Assembly (NCBI RefSeq): GCF_016595495.1
Contig: NZ_JAENIM010000043.1
Location: 90,811 to 154,810 of the forward strand
Length of the DNA stretch: 64,000 nt
Source: Persicirhabdus sediminis
GTDB taxonomy: Bacteria; Verrucomicrobiota; Verrucomicrobiia; Verrucomicrobiales; Akkermansiaceae
Reading direction: 5' to 3'
Part shown: positions 1 through 8,629 of the stretch, in pieces
Layout: every line of letters starts with the position of its first letter
Numbering within the stretch: the stretch's first letter is position 1
Notes under the pieces: generated by a model
The model's input: the letters and a program-made list of their open reading frames with translations, nothing else
Told to the model about the DNA's origin: nothing
The model's database searches: none
Position numbers and translations under genes: made by a program

Positions 1-1
1 A

Positions 2-1093
2 GCTGGAAAATTTTGTGATCTCGGCATGGCGTCTCGCCCCGCTAAGGATAAAGAGGTGGCCTTGTTGAGTAAAAATGGCATTGGCAACATCCGCAGCGCT
101 GCGAGTGAGTACCCGATTGCGCTGGATGGTGTGGCGGTGATCATTAACCGTGAAAACCCAGTGAGTACCCTAACTGTAGAGCAGGTAGCTGGATTGTTTT
201 CAGGTAAGATAGCTAACTGGAAAGAACTTGGTGGGCCAGACCAGCCAGTTCACATTTATGCTAGAGATGAACATTCAGGCACCTGGGATACCTTCAAATC
301 AAAGGTGCTCAAGCCTAGCAAATTGTCTCTAGCTGAGAAAAATGTAAAGCGCTACGAGGACAGCGGCAAGCTGGTGCTCAATGTAGCTGGAGATCCAGCT
401 GGCATTGGCTTCATTGGCCTCGCTTACGTGGATACCTCAGTGAAGGCGGTGCCAGTGCAGGCTGGTGAGGGCGCGCGAGCGCTGGAGGCCACCCGACTAA
501 CAGTGAAGTCGGAGGATTACCCGCTGAGCCGCCTTTTGTACTTTTATATGCCTACAGATGCCTCGGCATTTACCCGCGATTTTGTGAAGTTCACCATGTC
601 TGAAGCTGGCCAGAAGGTGGTCGATCAGGTTGGCCTAGTGGGGCAGGGTCGCTCAACCAAACGCGACTTCAGCAATGCGGATAAATTGAAAAAAGACTTA
701 TTGGAAATGGCTGATTTGCCAGCTGATTATCGTGCTTTGATAGAAATGGCAGATCGCCGCGATACACAGTCTAACTTGCGCTACCGCAGCGGCTCCGATC
801 AGCTGGATATCAACTCGCTGAATAACTTAGATCGTCTGGCCAAACTCTTAGCTGATCCTGATTATGACGACGTGCAGGTGGTTTTGATAGGTTTTGCCGA
901 CAATGTGGGAGCAGCTAGAAGCAACCAGCGGATCTCTGAGCGCCGCGCACAAAAGGTGGCTGACATGTTAGCTGGTAAGGGCGTGCAGGGAATTCAGGTA
1001 GCTGGCTTTGGCGAGGCCTTGCCCGTAGCTGACAATGCTTCTGAAAGTGGCCGCGCAAAAAATCGCCGCGTTGAGATCTGGCTGCAGAGATAG
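2..1093 (+). CDS. PstS-like substrate-binding domain fused to OmpA domain (5' truncated)
   Basis: The reading frame is open to the left window edge, and the residues before the first ATG (position 26) already fit the family (DLGMASRP region), so that ATG is internal and the true start lies outside the window. Residues 1 to about 215 resemble a phosphate-type periplasmic binding domain: the stretches VEQVAGLFSGKIANWKELGG and HSGTWDTF are typical of PstS-like proteins. Residues about 250-363 are an OmpA C-terminal peptidoglycan-binding domain, with NQRISERRAQKVADML, GFGE and KNRRVEIWL. The product is probably periplasmic and wall-anchored, binding phosphate or another small anion. A terminator hairpin follows about 35 bp after the stop. 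Family assignment is firm; the ligand is inferred. Confidence 0.88.
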   Translation, partial: AGKFCDLGMASRPAKDKEVALLSKNGIGNIRSAASEYPIALDGVAVIINRENPVSTLTVEQVAGLFSGKIANWKELGGPDQPVHIYARDEHSGTWDTFKSKVLKPSKLSLAEKNVKRYEDSGKLVLNVAGDPAGIGFIGLAYVDTSVKAVPVQAGEGARALEATRLTVKSEDYPLSRLLYFYMPTDASAFTRDFVKFTMSEAGQKVVDQVGLVGQGRSTKRDFSNADKLKKDLLEMADLPADYRALIEMADRRDTQSNLRYRSGSDQLDINSLNNLDRLAKLLADPDYDDVQVVLIGFADNVGAARSNQRISERRAQKVADMLAGKGVQGIQVAGFGEALPVADNASESGRAKNRRVEIWLQR

Positions 1094-1125
1094 TTTTTTA
1101 TGTGAATGCAATACGTGAGTACCGG

Positions 1126-1165
1126 GTCCGTGGTTTGGGTTAACCACGGGCCCAATTTTTTGCAT
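1126..1165 (+). terminator. Terminator, left copy of a 40/41-bp direct repeat
   Basis: The hairpin CCGTGGTT/AACCACGG is followed by GCCC and six T, which suits a rho-independent terminator of the PstS/OmpA gene. A near copy, including the flanking GTC and GCAT, recurs at 4974-5014. The two copies bracket the HEPN/nuclease cassette. The rest of the 1094-1459 gap shows nothing recognisable. Confidence 0.8.
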
Positions 1166-1459
1166 GTGAGCTTCATATTTACGTTTCTAGGAAAACCATG
1201 CTTTAGTCTGTTTAGTAGAGTTATATAGATCCTCGACAAATGGGGTTTCAGGCATCCATTTTTAGGTGAGGCACAGGAAAAATATAGCGTGTTATTTAGC
1301 TGTCCAATGGACAAGCCTAACTATGTTCTATGGGGCTTAAACTATTTTGCTCTGGTCCTCCGTTCTTAAACGAGTCAGAAATAATCTAAACATACAAAGT
1401 TTCAGACCTCTCCCATCTGGCTTCCCTGACAATTAAAGCCGTCCCGCAAACCACTCACC

Positions 1460-3151
1460 ATGAATAATTTTCCCGACCAAGATTCAGTTGCTGGCTGGCT
1501 ATCCTTATCAGACCTTGAATTCAGCCAAATGACAACGAGCACTTGGATACCTCTTGCGATCCAAAACAGTTCTAATAAGAACGGACTTCAACCGGGCGAG
1601 GATGGTTATTTCAATGAATGTTGGGACGTTGATAGCGTCGTCATGTTAAGAAGTTCAGTAGAAGAATTAGGGCATCCAGATTGGGAGACCATTACCTCTG
1701 GCTCGATTTCAAACGCTTGGACTGATGAGGTGTCGTTTCATATTCCCGGATATTTCTACCATGACAACACTTCAAATTTTCATGGATTGTATCCAGTGAT
1801 CAAGAAACACTATGTGGGTCAGGAGCACGCCCACTGGGAACTACATCAGGAGATAGCTTTATCCCTAAATCTGCTCCGGCGAGGTAACTCATGGATCCGG
1901 CCAGAAGAAGGTAACGTGGAGGTCGCTAGGCTTAAGATTTGTGCAGATGGGGCTCCCTATCTACTAGAAATCAGAGCTGAATTTCTAAAGGATTACCTTC
2001 GGGCCAGAGATAGCCAACTAATTCTCGGGGGATTTGTTCTGAGAGAAACGACTGGGAGTACAGCTGAATTGGCGGGCTGGGATCTAGGGGGACGTGATCG
2101 CAACTTTATTCATGGTGAATGGGATGGGCATCATGAGGCTACATATATGGATAAGCCAATACATCATGCTCAGGGTAGAATCTGGTGGACTGAGGTGGTC
2201 GAACCTGCAAAAGCAAGTTATCGCGTTGGCAGCTGTGATGAACCTTCTCACATTCAATTTATCGTAGACGCTCAATCAAATGAAACAGCTACAGCTGCCG
2301 AGCTAGAAAATAGCAGCACGTGGTTGTATTTTTCGCCAAACCTAATCAGCTCGATGCTTGAGCTAGATCACGCAAACCTTTCCATGGGGTCATTGATGAC
2401 AGGAACTTTGTCTATTGGGGATGCGCATTTTCAGTTCGGAATAAACGAGTGCAATCTAATCACGATTTTCGCGAAGGACATAGCTAGGCTCCCTCTATGG
2501 ATACAGAAGTCACTTGTTGGTCATAACATAACACCAGAAGGCTCGATAGGAGAAGAGCTCAATCTCATGCAAGTGAGAGCATACTTTGCTGGGACGATAG
2601 CTCCGGAGAAACGCCTAGTAAAAGCTATTAGAGGGCTTAACGCTGTATTTGAGGAGAAGACATCATCTCCATTACTTAGGAACGTTCCTGACGAAACTGA
2701 GCTTGCCAGGAAGTTGCATCGCTTTCATTCGGGTTCTTTTGAAGATGTATGCTCTCTCAGTAAACAGTTGGTGAAGATTCTGATTGAGCGTATTGATCTG
2801 CCGCACCTAACGTCCCTGCTTACGGAGGGGAATAAAGCTGAAGCTAAAAGGAAAAAATTTCGTTCTCTAAAGATTGTTGGCCTCTATCTAGAGCAATTAG
2901 GAGGAAACGGTCGCGACATGACCACAGCACTGGTCGGGATCAATGACCTCCGTCAAGGTGATGCACACATTACCTCATCTACTGCCAAAAGTGCTTTAAC
3001 TCTATTTGGTCTTCCTGAAGATGAAATAGATCACCTTAAATCATGTAGAATTATACTTACGTCAGTAACCAATTGCATAGAGGCAATAGCAACACTAGTC
3101 AGTTCGAATACTACTATAGACTCTAGCCGCTCTCCTAATTTCATCAATTGA
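1460..3151 (+). CDS. Unknown protein with C-terminal HEPN-like RX4H motif
   Basis: This 563-residue protein is not a family I can name. The N-terminal two thirds look like a mixed or beta-rich globular region with no signal peptide or membrane segment. The last about 150 residues are predicted mostly helical and contain LRQGDAH, in which R498 and H503 form the RX4H pattern that marks HEPN ribonuclease domains. The layout (large beta-rich N-terminus, helical HEPN C-terminus) recalls ApeA-type and Abi-type defence proteins, but that is an analogy from architecture, not a recognised homology. The next gene starts 50 bp downstream on the same strand and encodes a nuclease-like protein. The pair lies between direct repeats and is poor in the AGCTGG hexamer that is dense in neighbouring genes, which suggests acquisition by transfer. 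Confidence 0.6.
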   Translation: MNNFPDQDSVAGWLSLSDLEFSQMTTSTWIPLAIQNSSNKNGLQPGEDGYFNECWDVDSVVMLRSSVEELGHPDWETITSGSISNAWTDEVSFHIPGYFYHDNTSNFHGLYPVIKKHYVGQEHAHWELHQEIALSLNLLRRGNSWIRPEEGNVEVARLKICADGAPYLLEIRAEFLKDYLRARDSQLILGGFVLRETTGSTAELAGWDLGGRDRNFIHGEWDGHHEATYMDKPIHHAQGRIWWTEVVEPAKASYRVGSCDEPSHIQFIVDAQSNETATAAELENSSTWLYFSPNLISSMLELDHANLSMGSLMTGTLSIGDAHFQFGINECNLITIFAKDIARLPLWIQKSLVGHNITPEGSIGEELNLMQVRAYFAGTIAPEKRLVKAIRGLNAVFEEKTSSPLLRNVPDETELARKLHRFHSGSFEDVCSLSKQLVKILIERIDLPHLTSLLTEGNKAEAKRKKFRSLKIVGLYLEQLGGNGRDMTTALVGINDLRQGDAHITSSTAKSALTLFGLPEDEIDHLKSCRIILTSVTNCIEAIATLVSSNTTIDSSRSPNFIN

Positions 3152-3201
3152 TCCTGTGAGGAACCCGTCACGACTTCGGCTACCAAAATTCTCAACCCGA
3201 C

Positions 3202-4704
3202 ATGAAATTCACCTCCCAAAATCTACCAAGGTTGGATCTTAATGATTTCAAACTTCACCAGAAAGTTTATCATCTTAATGACGGGCCCGGCGAAGTGATC
3301 ATTGTTGATGATGATCGCGTCAAGGTGGGTTGGGATGATGGATCGAATTATTCATTTTGGAAGTCAGAGCCTAAGCGCTATTCTGAAGGATTCGTTAGTA
3401 AGGCCAATTACTTTATTTATGTCGCGGCAGAAAAACTACGCTCTCAATTACCAGCTATTCATCATGCAGCTAGGGTCAATGGCACTTTGGTTGCTCCTTC
3501 ATCTCCAAATGGCAGTGACATTGAGCTCGTTAAGATATGGGCTCAAGGCGAAAGCTCTGAAAACAAAGAGGCTACACTTACTCGTATGTTATCTGCAAGA
3601 CTAGCGGAGAAGGCCGTTGCCGAGTACTTTGAGAGCAATAACTATACAGTTGATGATATTGCCGCTAGCCAGATAAACGAGGATAACAATGGTGACTGGA
3701 AGCTCTACGACCTGAGGGTTCAACCATCAAAGCCAAGAGGCGGGATCTTATACGTGGATGTTAAAAATTCGAGGAGGTCTGAGCTGAATCCCAAATCATA
3801 CACTCGGCATTGCGTACCCAACTTCAAGTTTACCTCAGACTATAGGTCTACTAGGAAGAGGCAAGAGGTCCAAATTGCTGGGGCATTATCCAGCTATGTT
3901 CACTATAAAAAGATAACAGCGGAGCCAGGAGAAGTGTTGTACCTAGGCCTGACGTCGCAGAAAGTCATCGACGGCATGATTAGGCATTTTTCAGGCGATG
4001 GTTTAATTATCGATTTTGCCTTATGTGGGCAGAGAATGTTACCCCCATGGACCTTTGAACATCAGCCTGAAGTATATCAGCTCCGCCAGAGACTCATTCA
4101 GTGTATCGCTCTTGAGCAAGCTTCCATAGACGAATCAGCGCCAGATGAATACAAAATCTTACAGTTAGCAAAATCAATTCGTCCTCTGGGGTTCAGTAGG
4201 TACAGCTATGAACGTGTCCTTGCTGAAGGCATCCAGACTCTAGGTCTATCATTACCTGTCATTTACTTATCTGTACTCAAGCATTTTATAAATAGTCTCC
4301 AACAAGAACGCGATTATAATGCCCGGGCCATAGAGAGCCTTATCTACACTGGTGCAGCCAGCAATGATAAACTAACGCCAATGTTTGTATACGATCCACT
4401 AGAAACTGTGGGAGCACTTCTGGCTTGCCTATCTAAGCTATGGAAAAACAAGACCGAGGAGTTAAAAAGATTTAAAAGCTTCCGGCTGATAGGCCTGAAT
4501 AGTCTAAGAGGCGCCCGTGACGGTGAGGACAGCTCATGGCAGACACTCGTTACCTATTGCGGAGGGTGGACAACAACGGCAGCGGGAAAATTAAAACCCT
4601 GTGGTAACACGCCCTTGGTCTGGGGAGAATGCTGCACATGTGATTGTGGATACCTCATTTGCCCAGAGTGTGAATTCTGCTGTAAGACTTGTAAGTCATT
4701 ATAA
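3202..4704 (+). CDS. PD-(D/E)XK nuclease-like protein with SH3-like N-terminus and Cys-rich C-terminus
   Basis: The product has 500 residues and three visible parts. Residues about 15-60 (GPGEVIIVDDDRVKVGWDDG) look like a small SH3/Tudor-like barrel. Residues about 125-215 fit a PD-(D/E)XK restriction-nuclease core: E136 in a helix, D170 in YDLRV and D186-V-K188 in ILYVDVKNSRR. The last 50 residues hold eleven cysteines, many in CxC or CxxC spacing, suggesting a zinc ribbon or double zinc finger. No signal peptide is present, so it should be cytoplasmic. It follows the HEPN-like gene by 50 bp and is probably co-transcribed with it. Nuclease activity and a defence role are inferences from motifs and context; no known system name fits. 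Confidence 0.62.
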   Translation: MKFTSQNLPRLDLNDFKLHQKVYHLNDGPGEVIIVDDDRVKVGWDDGSNYSFWKSEPKRYSEGFVSKANYFIYVAAEKLRSQLPAIHHAARVNGTLVAPSSPNGSDIELVKIWAQGESSENKEATLTRMLSARLAEKAVAEYFESNNYTVDDIAASQINEDNNGDWKLYDLRVQPSKPRGGILYVDVKNSRRSELNPKSYTRHCVPNFKFTSDYRSTRKRQEVQIAGALSSYVHYKKITAEPGEVLYLGLTSQKVIDGMIRHFSGDGLIIDFALCGQRMLPPWTFEHQPEVYQLRQRLIQCIALEQASIDESAPDEYKILQLAKSIRPLGFSRYSYERVLAEGIQTLGLSLPVIYLSVLKHFINSLQQERDYNARAIESLIYTGAASNDKLTPMFVYDPLETVGALLACLSKLWKNKTEELKRFKSFRLIGLNSLRGARDGEDSSWQTLVTYCGGWTTTAAGKLKPCGNTPLVWGECCTCDCGYLICPECEFCCKTCKSL

Positions 4705-4973
4705 ATGTGACTGAATCGCCTCGACCTCGACCCCATTCATGCTCGGGATGCCATTCGTTGGCAATTGCCGCCTAGCTGCATCAGGACATCTGCTAGCTTA
4801 GGTGAAGACTTTCGATATCCCCTTCGCCAAAGTATGAAGGGTAAGCTTATCTGAACTCGCACATAGGTAATCCAGAATGAGGAAATACTTCGACTCCAGC
4901 TACTTTTGAATCCTTTTCGGCCTAAATTAGGATTGTTACATTTAAATTATCTGTCTTTTAATCTAGATCGTGT

Positions 4974-5014
4974 GTCCGTGGTTTTGGTTTAAGCACGGGC
5001 CCAATTTTTTGCAT
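4974..5014 (+). terminator. Terminator, right copy of a 40/41-bp direct repeat
   Basis: This is nearly identical to 1126-1165: the same GTCCGTGG start, the same CACGGGCCCAATTTTTTGCAT end and a few differences in the loop. It sits 270 bp after the nuclease-like gene and ahead of the UspA gene. The stem has one mismatch compared with the left copy. The remainder of the 4705-5162 gap shows nothing recognisable. Confidence 0.72.
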
Positions 5015-5162
5015 CTGCTGGGTGAGATGCTAGTTTGATAGCTTGTTTTTATAAGTGACTGGAATGCAAATGGTAACAATTCAATCGTTGTTTGTTATTT
5101 GGCTATCATATTCTCTAGATCGCTTGCAGATTTGAAAGAGAGGTAGTATAGGTGATATTGCT

Positions 5163-5621
5163 ATGAAAAGGATTGTTGCGGCATTAGATTTCTCCGATAC
5201 CACCCCACTGGTAATTGCAGAAGCCGGTAAGCTGGCTAGGGCATTGAATGAAACATTGTATCTAGTCCATGTGGTGGAGGCTGAGCCGGTGTATACGGCG
5301 TATGGATTTACTGCGGATGAATTTCCTGCGATGCATGAATACCAGGCTGAGGCTGCGAAACGTGGCCAGAAAAGGTTGGATCAGGCAGTGGAGGAAATGG
5401 GCGCGGTAGGCGTGGTGACCAAGTTGCTAGAAGGTTCGCCATTGTTCACCCTGTTGGAGTTTGTGGATGAGATAGAGGCTGATATGTTGATCCTCGGTGC
5501 TCACGGTCACGGCTGGCTGGGTAGTTTGTTATTGGGAAGTGTGGCTGAAGGTGCCATTAGACGATCAAAAGTACCTATCATGGTGGTTCCCGCACCAAAG
5601 AAGAAAGATAAACAAGAATAA
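5163..5621 (+). CDS. Universal stress protein, UspA family
   Basis: A single Usp domain of 152 residues, normal for the family. The N-terminus (KRIVAALDFSD) is the first beta strand, and the C-terminal part carries the ATP-binding signature G-2x-G-9x-G-S as GAHGHGWLG...GSVAEG, followed by VPIMVVP. It should be a cytoplasmic ATP-binding stress protein. It stands alone: the upstream 150 bp carry the repeat-type terminator, and a terminator hairpin follows directly at 5623. Confidence 0.92.
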   Translation: MKRIVAALDFSDTTPLVIAEAGKLARALNETLYLVHVVEAEPVYTAYGFTADEFPAMHEYQAEAAKRGQKRLDQAVEEMGAVGVVTKLLEGSPLFTLLEFVDEIEADMLILGAHGHGWLGSLLLGSVAEGAIRRSKVPIMVVPAPKKKDKQE

Positions 5622-5622
5622 T

Positions 5623-5660
5623 ACCATTCTACCAGATCACTAGCTGGCATGGTTTTGTTT
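5623..5660 (+). terminator. Terminator after the UspA gene
   Basis: Interrupted stem ACCAT...CCAG / GCTGG.ATGGT followed by TTTTGTTTT. It belongs to a family of similar intergenic hairpins; the closest relative is at 15812-15851, after the first TIM-barrel paralogue. The rest of the gap before the BioA gene holds a 70-codon frame from an ATG at 5663 to 5875 with an in-frame TAG at 5759, which I do not call as a gene. Confidence 0.65.
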
Positions 5661-5945
5661 TCATGCTAACAAATAGACTGGCTCAGCTGGCTGAGTTTAT
5701 CTCACACGCGCCTGACTTTTCAGCTAGGCCTGAATTTGTCGGTGAACGACTAGCCAGCTAGACGCCGATCTTTCACCTTGGCATTGAGGGGGATCGCAGT
5801 TTGCGCTGGCGATTTTTCACCGCGCAAATGGCATCTTCCCGCTACCCTTGGGGTGATCTAGCTAGCATTGGCTAGCTAGATAATGATCAGCCGATTAGAT
5901 AATTATGATTGGCTGGTGGGGAGATCTGCGGCAATTTTTTGCATC

Positions 5946-7232
5946 GTGAGCACGGAGAAATGGATTGAAGCAGATAAACGTCATGGATGGCACCCGTTCA
6001 CCCGCCAGGCGGAGTGGTGTGCTGCTGACCACCAGCCGCTGGTTCTGGTGGCTGGTGAAGGTGTGTGGCTGGAGGATTCGCAGGGGAATCGGTACATCGA
6101 TGGCAATTCGTCGATCTGGACGAATGTACACGGGCACGCCCATCCAGTGCTAAATGCCGCGCTGGCTGAACAGGCGCAGAAGGTGTGCCATACGAGTTAT
6201 TTGGGCTTTGCCAATCCACGGGCGAGCGAGCTGGCTGAGCGGCTCGCTGGTTATTTTACTTCCCTCCAGCGGGTCTTTTTTTCAGATGATGGCTCTACGG
6301 CGATGGAGTGTGCGCTGAAGATGGAGGTGCAGTACCGCCAGCTGGTAGGCCAGGGGGAGAAATGTGAAATCATTGCCTTTGATAGCTGCTACCACGGCGA
6401 TACCATGGGCGCGGCATCGCTGGGTGGAGTGGATGCTTTTGCGAGCCGGTTTCGTAGTTTTGGCATGCCTGTGCGCCATGTGAGTTCGGTAGAGCAGTTG
6501 GTTGAGTTAGATTCTAGCCAGCTGGAAAATGTGGCCGCTTTGGTGATAGAGCCGATGGTGCAGGGAGTGAACCAGATTCACGTCTGGCCAGAAGGCATGT
6601 TAGTGAAGCTGCGCGAGTGGTGTGATGCTCACGATGTGCATTTGATTTTTGATGAAGTGATGACGGGATTTGGCCGCACGGGTAAGATGTTTGCCTGCCA
6701 GCACGAAGCTGTGGAGCCTGATTTTCTTTGTTTGGCTAAGGGGCTGACGGGTGGATATTTGCCGCTGGCTGCCACGCTTACTAACGAGAAGATTTATTCC
6801 GCATTTATTGGCTCGGCGGATCGCGCATTCTACTACGGTCATAGCTACACGGCTAACCAGTTAGGTTGTGCGGTGGCATTGGCAAATTTAGACTTGTTTG
6901 AGAGTGAAAATACCTTGGCCCAGCTGGCTGGAAAAATCCAGCTACTGAGCGAGTTACTAGGCGAGCTGGCTGAGGAATTTGTAGAGATTTACGACATCCG
7001 CCAGTGTGGCTTTGTCGCTGGTGTGGAGCTGCGCCAGCTGGATGGAAAGAAATTTCCGCTAGATGATAGATTGGGCGAACATTGGTGTGTGAAAGCGCGC
7101 GAGTTTGGTCTATTGACGCGCCCGGTGTTGGATACCATCGTGGTGATGCCGCCGCTGAGCATCACAGAAGATGAGCTGCGCCAGCTGGTGGCGGCGATGG
7201 CGAAGACGATGAAAGCATATTTTAATCATTAG
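5946..7232 (+). CDS. bioA: Adenosylmethionine-8-amino-7-oxononanoate aminotransferase
   Basis: PLP-dependent class III aminotransferase that makes 7,8-diaminopelargonic acid in biotin synthesis. The GTG at 5946 gives VSTEKWIEADKRHGWHPFT, the expected BioA N-terminus; the longer frame from an ATG at 5883 adds 21 residues with no family resemblance. Length from the GTG is 428 residues, as usual. YHGDTMGA, the DEVMTGFGRTGK motif and the Schiff-base lysine K265 in CLAKGLTGGYLPLAAT are all present. No biotin genes other than this one are adjacent; the ketopantoate reductase gene follows by about 15 bp and may be co-transcribed, linking two vitamin pathways. Confidence 0.9.
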   Translation: MSTEKWIEADKRHGWHPFTRQAEWCAADHQPLVLVAGEGVWLEDSQGNRYIDGNSSIWTNVHGHAHPVLNAALAEQAQKVCHTSYLGFANPRASELAERLAGYFTSLQRVFFSDDGSTAMECALKMEVQYRQLVGQGEKCEIIAFDSCYHGDTMGAASLGGVDAFASRFRSFGMPVRHVSSVEQLVELDSSQLENVAALVIEPMVQGVNQIHVWPEGMLVKLREWCDAHDVHLIFDEVMTGFGRTGKMFACQHEAVEPDFLCLAKGLTGGYLPLAATLTNEKIYSAFIGSADRAFYYGHSYTANQLGCAVALANLDLFESENTLAQLAGKIQLLSELLGELAEEFVEIYDIRQCGFVAGVELRQLDGKKFPLDDRLGEHWCVKAREFGLLTRPVLDTIVVMPPLSITEDELRQLVAAMAKTMKAYFNH

Positions 7233-7247
7233 AAGGTGATGATAGAG

Positions 7248-8177
7248 ATGAAGAAAAAGGTGGCTATTGTTGGGGCGGGTGCGATTGGCCTGTATTACGG
7301 TGCGCGGCTGGCTAAGGCTGGTGCCGAGGTGCATTTTATCCTGCGCTCAGACTATGATGCGGTTTGTGAAAATGGCATCACGGTGGAAAGTGTGGCGGGT
7401 GATTTTCAGCTGGCTGCAGATGAGGTGTTAGCTGCGCGCTCTGCTGCTGAGGTTGGGCCAGTGGATTTGGTCATCATCGCGTGGAAGGCTACTGCCAATG
7501 AGCATTATGAGTCGGCTGTTAGCCCATTGATTGGAGAAAATACCAACATACTAACATTGCAGAATGGACTCGGCAATGTGGAGGATCTTGCCAAACTATT
7601 TGGCGCTCAGCGGATTCTGGGAGGATTGTGTTTTGTCTGCATCAACCGCTTGTCTCCTGGTCACGTTAGACATACCGCTTCAGGGAAAATTGTCATTGGA
7701 GAATTCCAGCCAGCTGGCAATGATCGATTGGCTGATTGGCTAGAATTTCTAACTGCAGCGGAAATTGACGCCCAACCAGCTGATAACCTTGAGTACGCTC
7801 AGTGGGCGAAGTTAGTCTGGAACATTCCGTTTAACGGCTTGGCGATTGCCGAAGGCGGTGTGGATACCGAGCAGCTCTTGGCTAACCCTGAGGTGGAGCG
7901 CAAGGTGCGAGCATTGATGGCTGAGGTGCAGGCTGTCGCAGCTGCTTTAGGCCATCAGATCTCAGATCGGTTTTTAGAAAAACAAATCGAGGTGACGCGG
8001 CCGATGGGCCCGTATCGCCCATCTAGCATGATTGACTACGTGGAAGGACGCGCCGTCGAGCTGGATGCTATTTGGACCAATCCGCTGCGCATTGCCCAGC
8101 AGCTGGGTGTGGCGGTTCCAGAAATGGAAGCACTGCACGGACGAATTGTGCAGCGGCTTCGCTCTAGCAATTCATAA
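7248..8177 (+). CDS. panE: 2-dehydropantoate 2-reductase (ketopantoate reductase)
   Basis: NADPH-dependent reductase that converts ketopantoate to pantoate in pantothenate and CoA synthesis. The Rossmann motif GAGAIG lies at the N-terminus (KKVAIVGAGAIGLYYGARL). The catalytic region KLVWNIPFNGL supplies the conserved Lys and Asn, and PSSMIDYVEGRAVELD supplies the C-terminal Ser and Glu. Candidate starts are GTG 7236, ATG 7239 and ATG 7248; I prefer 7248 because it starts right before the beta strand and has AGAAGG about 11 bp upstream. The length of 309 residues is normal. Several paralogues of this family act on other 2-keto acids, so the exact substrate is likely but not proven. Confidence 0.85.
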   Translation: MKKKVAIVGAGAIGLYYGARLAKAGAEVHFILRSDYDAVCENGITVESVAGDFQLAADEVLAARSAAEVGPVDLVIIAWKATANEHYESAVSPLIGENTNILTLQNGLGNVEDLAKLFGAQRILGGLCFVCINRLSPGHVRHTASGKIVIGEFQPAGNDRLADWLEFLTAAEIDAQPADNLEYAQWAKLVWNIPFNGLAIAEGGVDTEQLLANPEVERKVRALMAEVQAVAAALGHQISDRFLEKQIEVTRPMGPYRPSSMIDYVEGRAVELDAIWTNPLRIAQQLGVAVPEMEALHGRIVQRLRSSNS

Positions 8178-8205
8178 GTTTGGCATAGCTATTTTCGTTA
8201 GCATG

Positions 8206-8231
8206 GCCAGCCAACCATTGGCTGGCTTTAT
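8206..8231 (+). terminator. Terminator after panE
   Basis: Perfect 9-bp stem GCCAGCCAA/TTGGCTGGC with a 3-base loop, followed by TTTAT, 29 bp after the stop codon. Confidence 0.75.
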
Positions 8232-8510
8232 ACACGCGTTTGGTCACATCTAAAGGGGGCGCGGCAGTGAAACGTCATTTGAATTGACGCTAAATGATAG
8301 CTTGTCGCACGGAAGTTAACCGTTTTAGCATCGCGACAGTCGAACGCTTGCTTTGTGCGCCGCAAGGCGCGTGAGCTGAGTGAATCGCGTGATTAGGCCT
8401 CATGTGAGTGAGGGCTTTGCAGATTTCTCAGTAAATCGCCAACTCAATGGGTGGTGTTGGCGACGAGCTGGGGGGCATTAGGGGGAATGATTTCTCACGA
8501 TGCCTATGCT

Positions 8511-8536
8511 CCTTTGCCAGTATGGGCTGGCAAAGG
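8511..8536. repeat. Perfect inverted repeat upstream of the kinase gene
   Basis: The arms CCTTTGCCAG and CTGGCAAAGG are separated by six bases and end 93 bp before the kinase start. No T-run follows, so a regulatory hairpin or a dyad operator is more likely than a terminator. The rest of the 8232-8629 gap shows nothing recognisable. Confidence 0.45.
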
Positions 8537-8629
8537 GGTCTGCAAATCAGCTGTTTGATGGACTCATTTGCTAGATATTTTTCAGAGTGACAGAACTGCT
8601 GGATTCATACAGTATCTTGTTGCTTAGCA

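Noticed and set aside
1126..5014. Typical integrase-borne genomic island or prophage
   Set aside because: No integrase, tRNA or phage gene lies between the repeats; only the repeats and the composition suggest transfer.
5883..5945. Longer BioA N-terminus from ATG 5883
   Set aside because: The extra 21 residues do not resemble the family, while the GTG at 5946 begins exactly at the conserved N-terminus.
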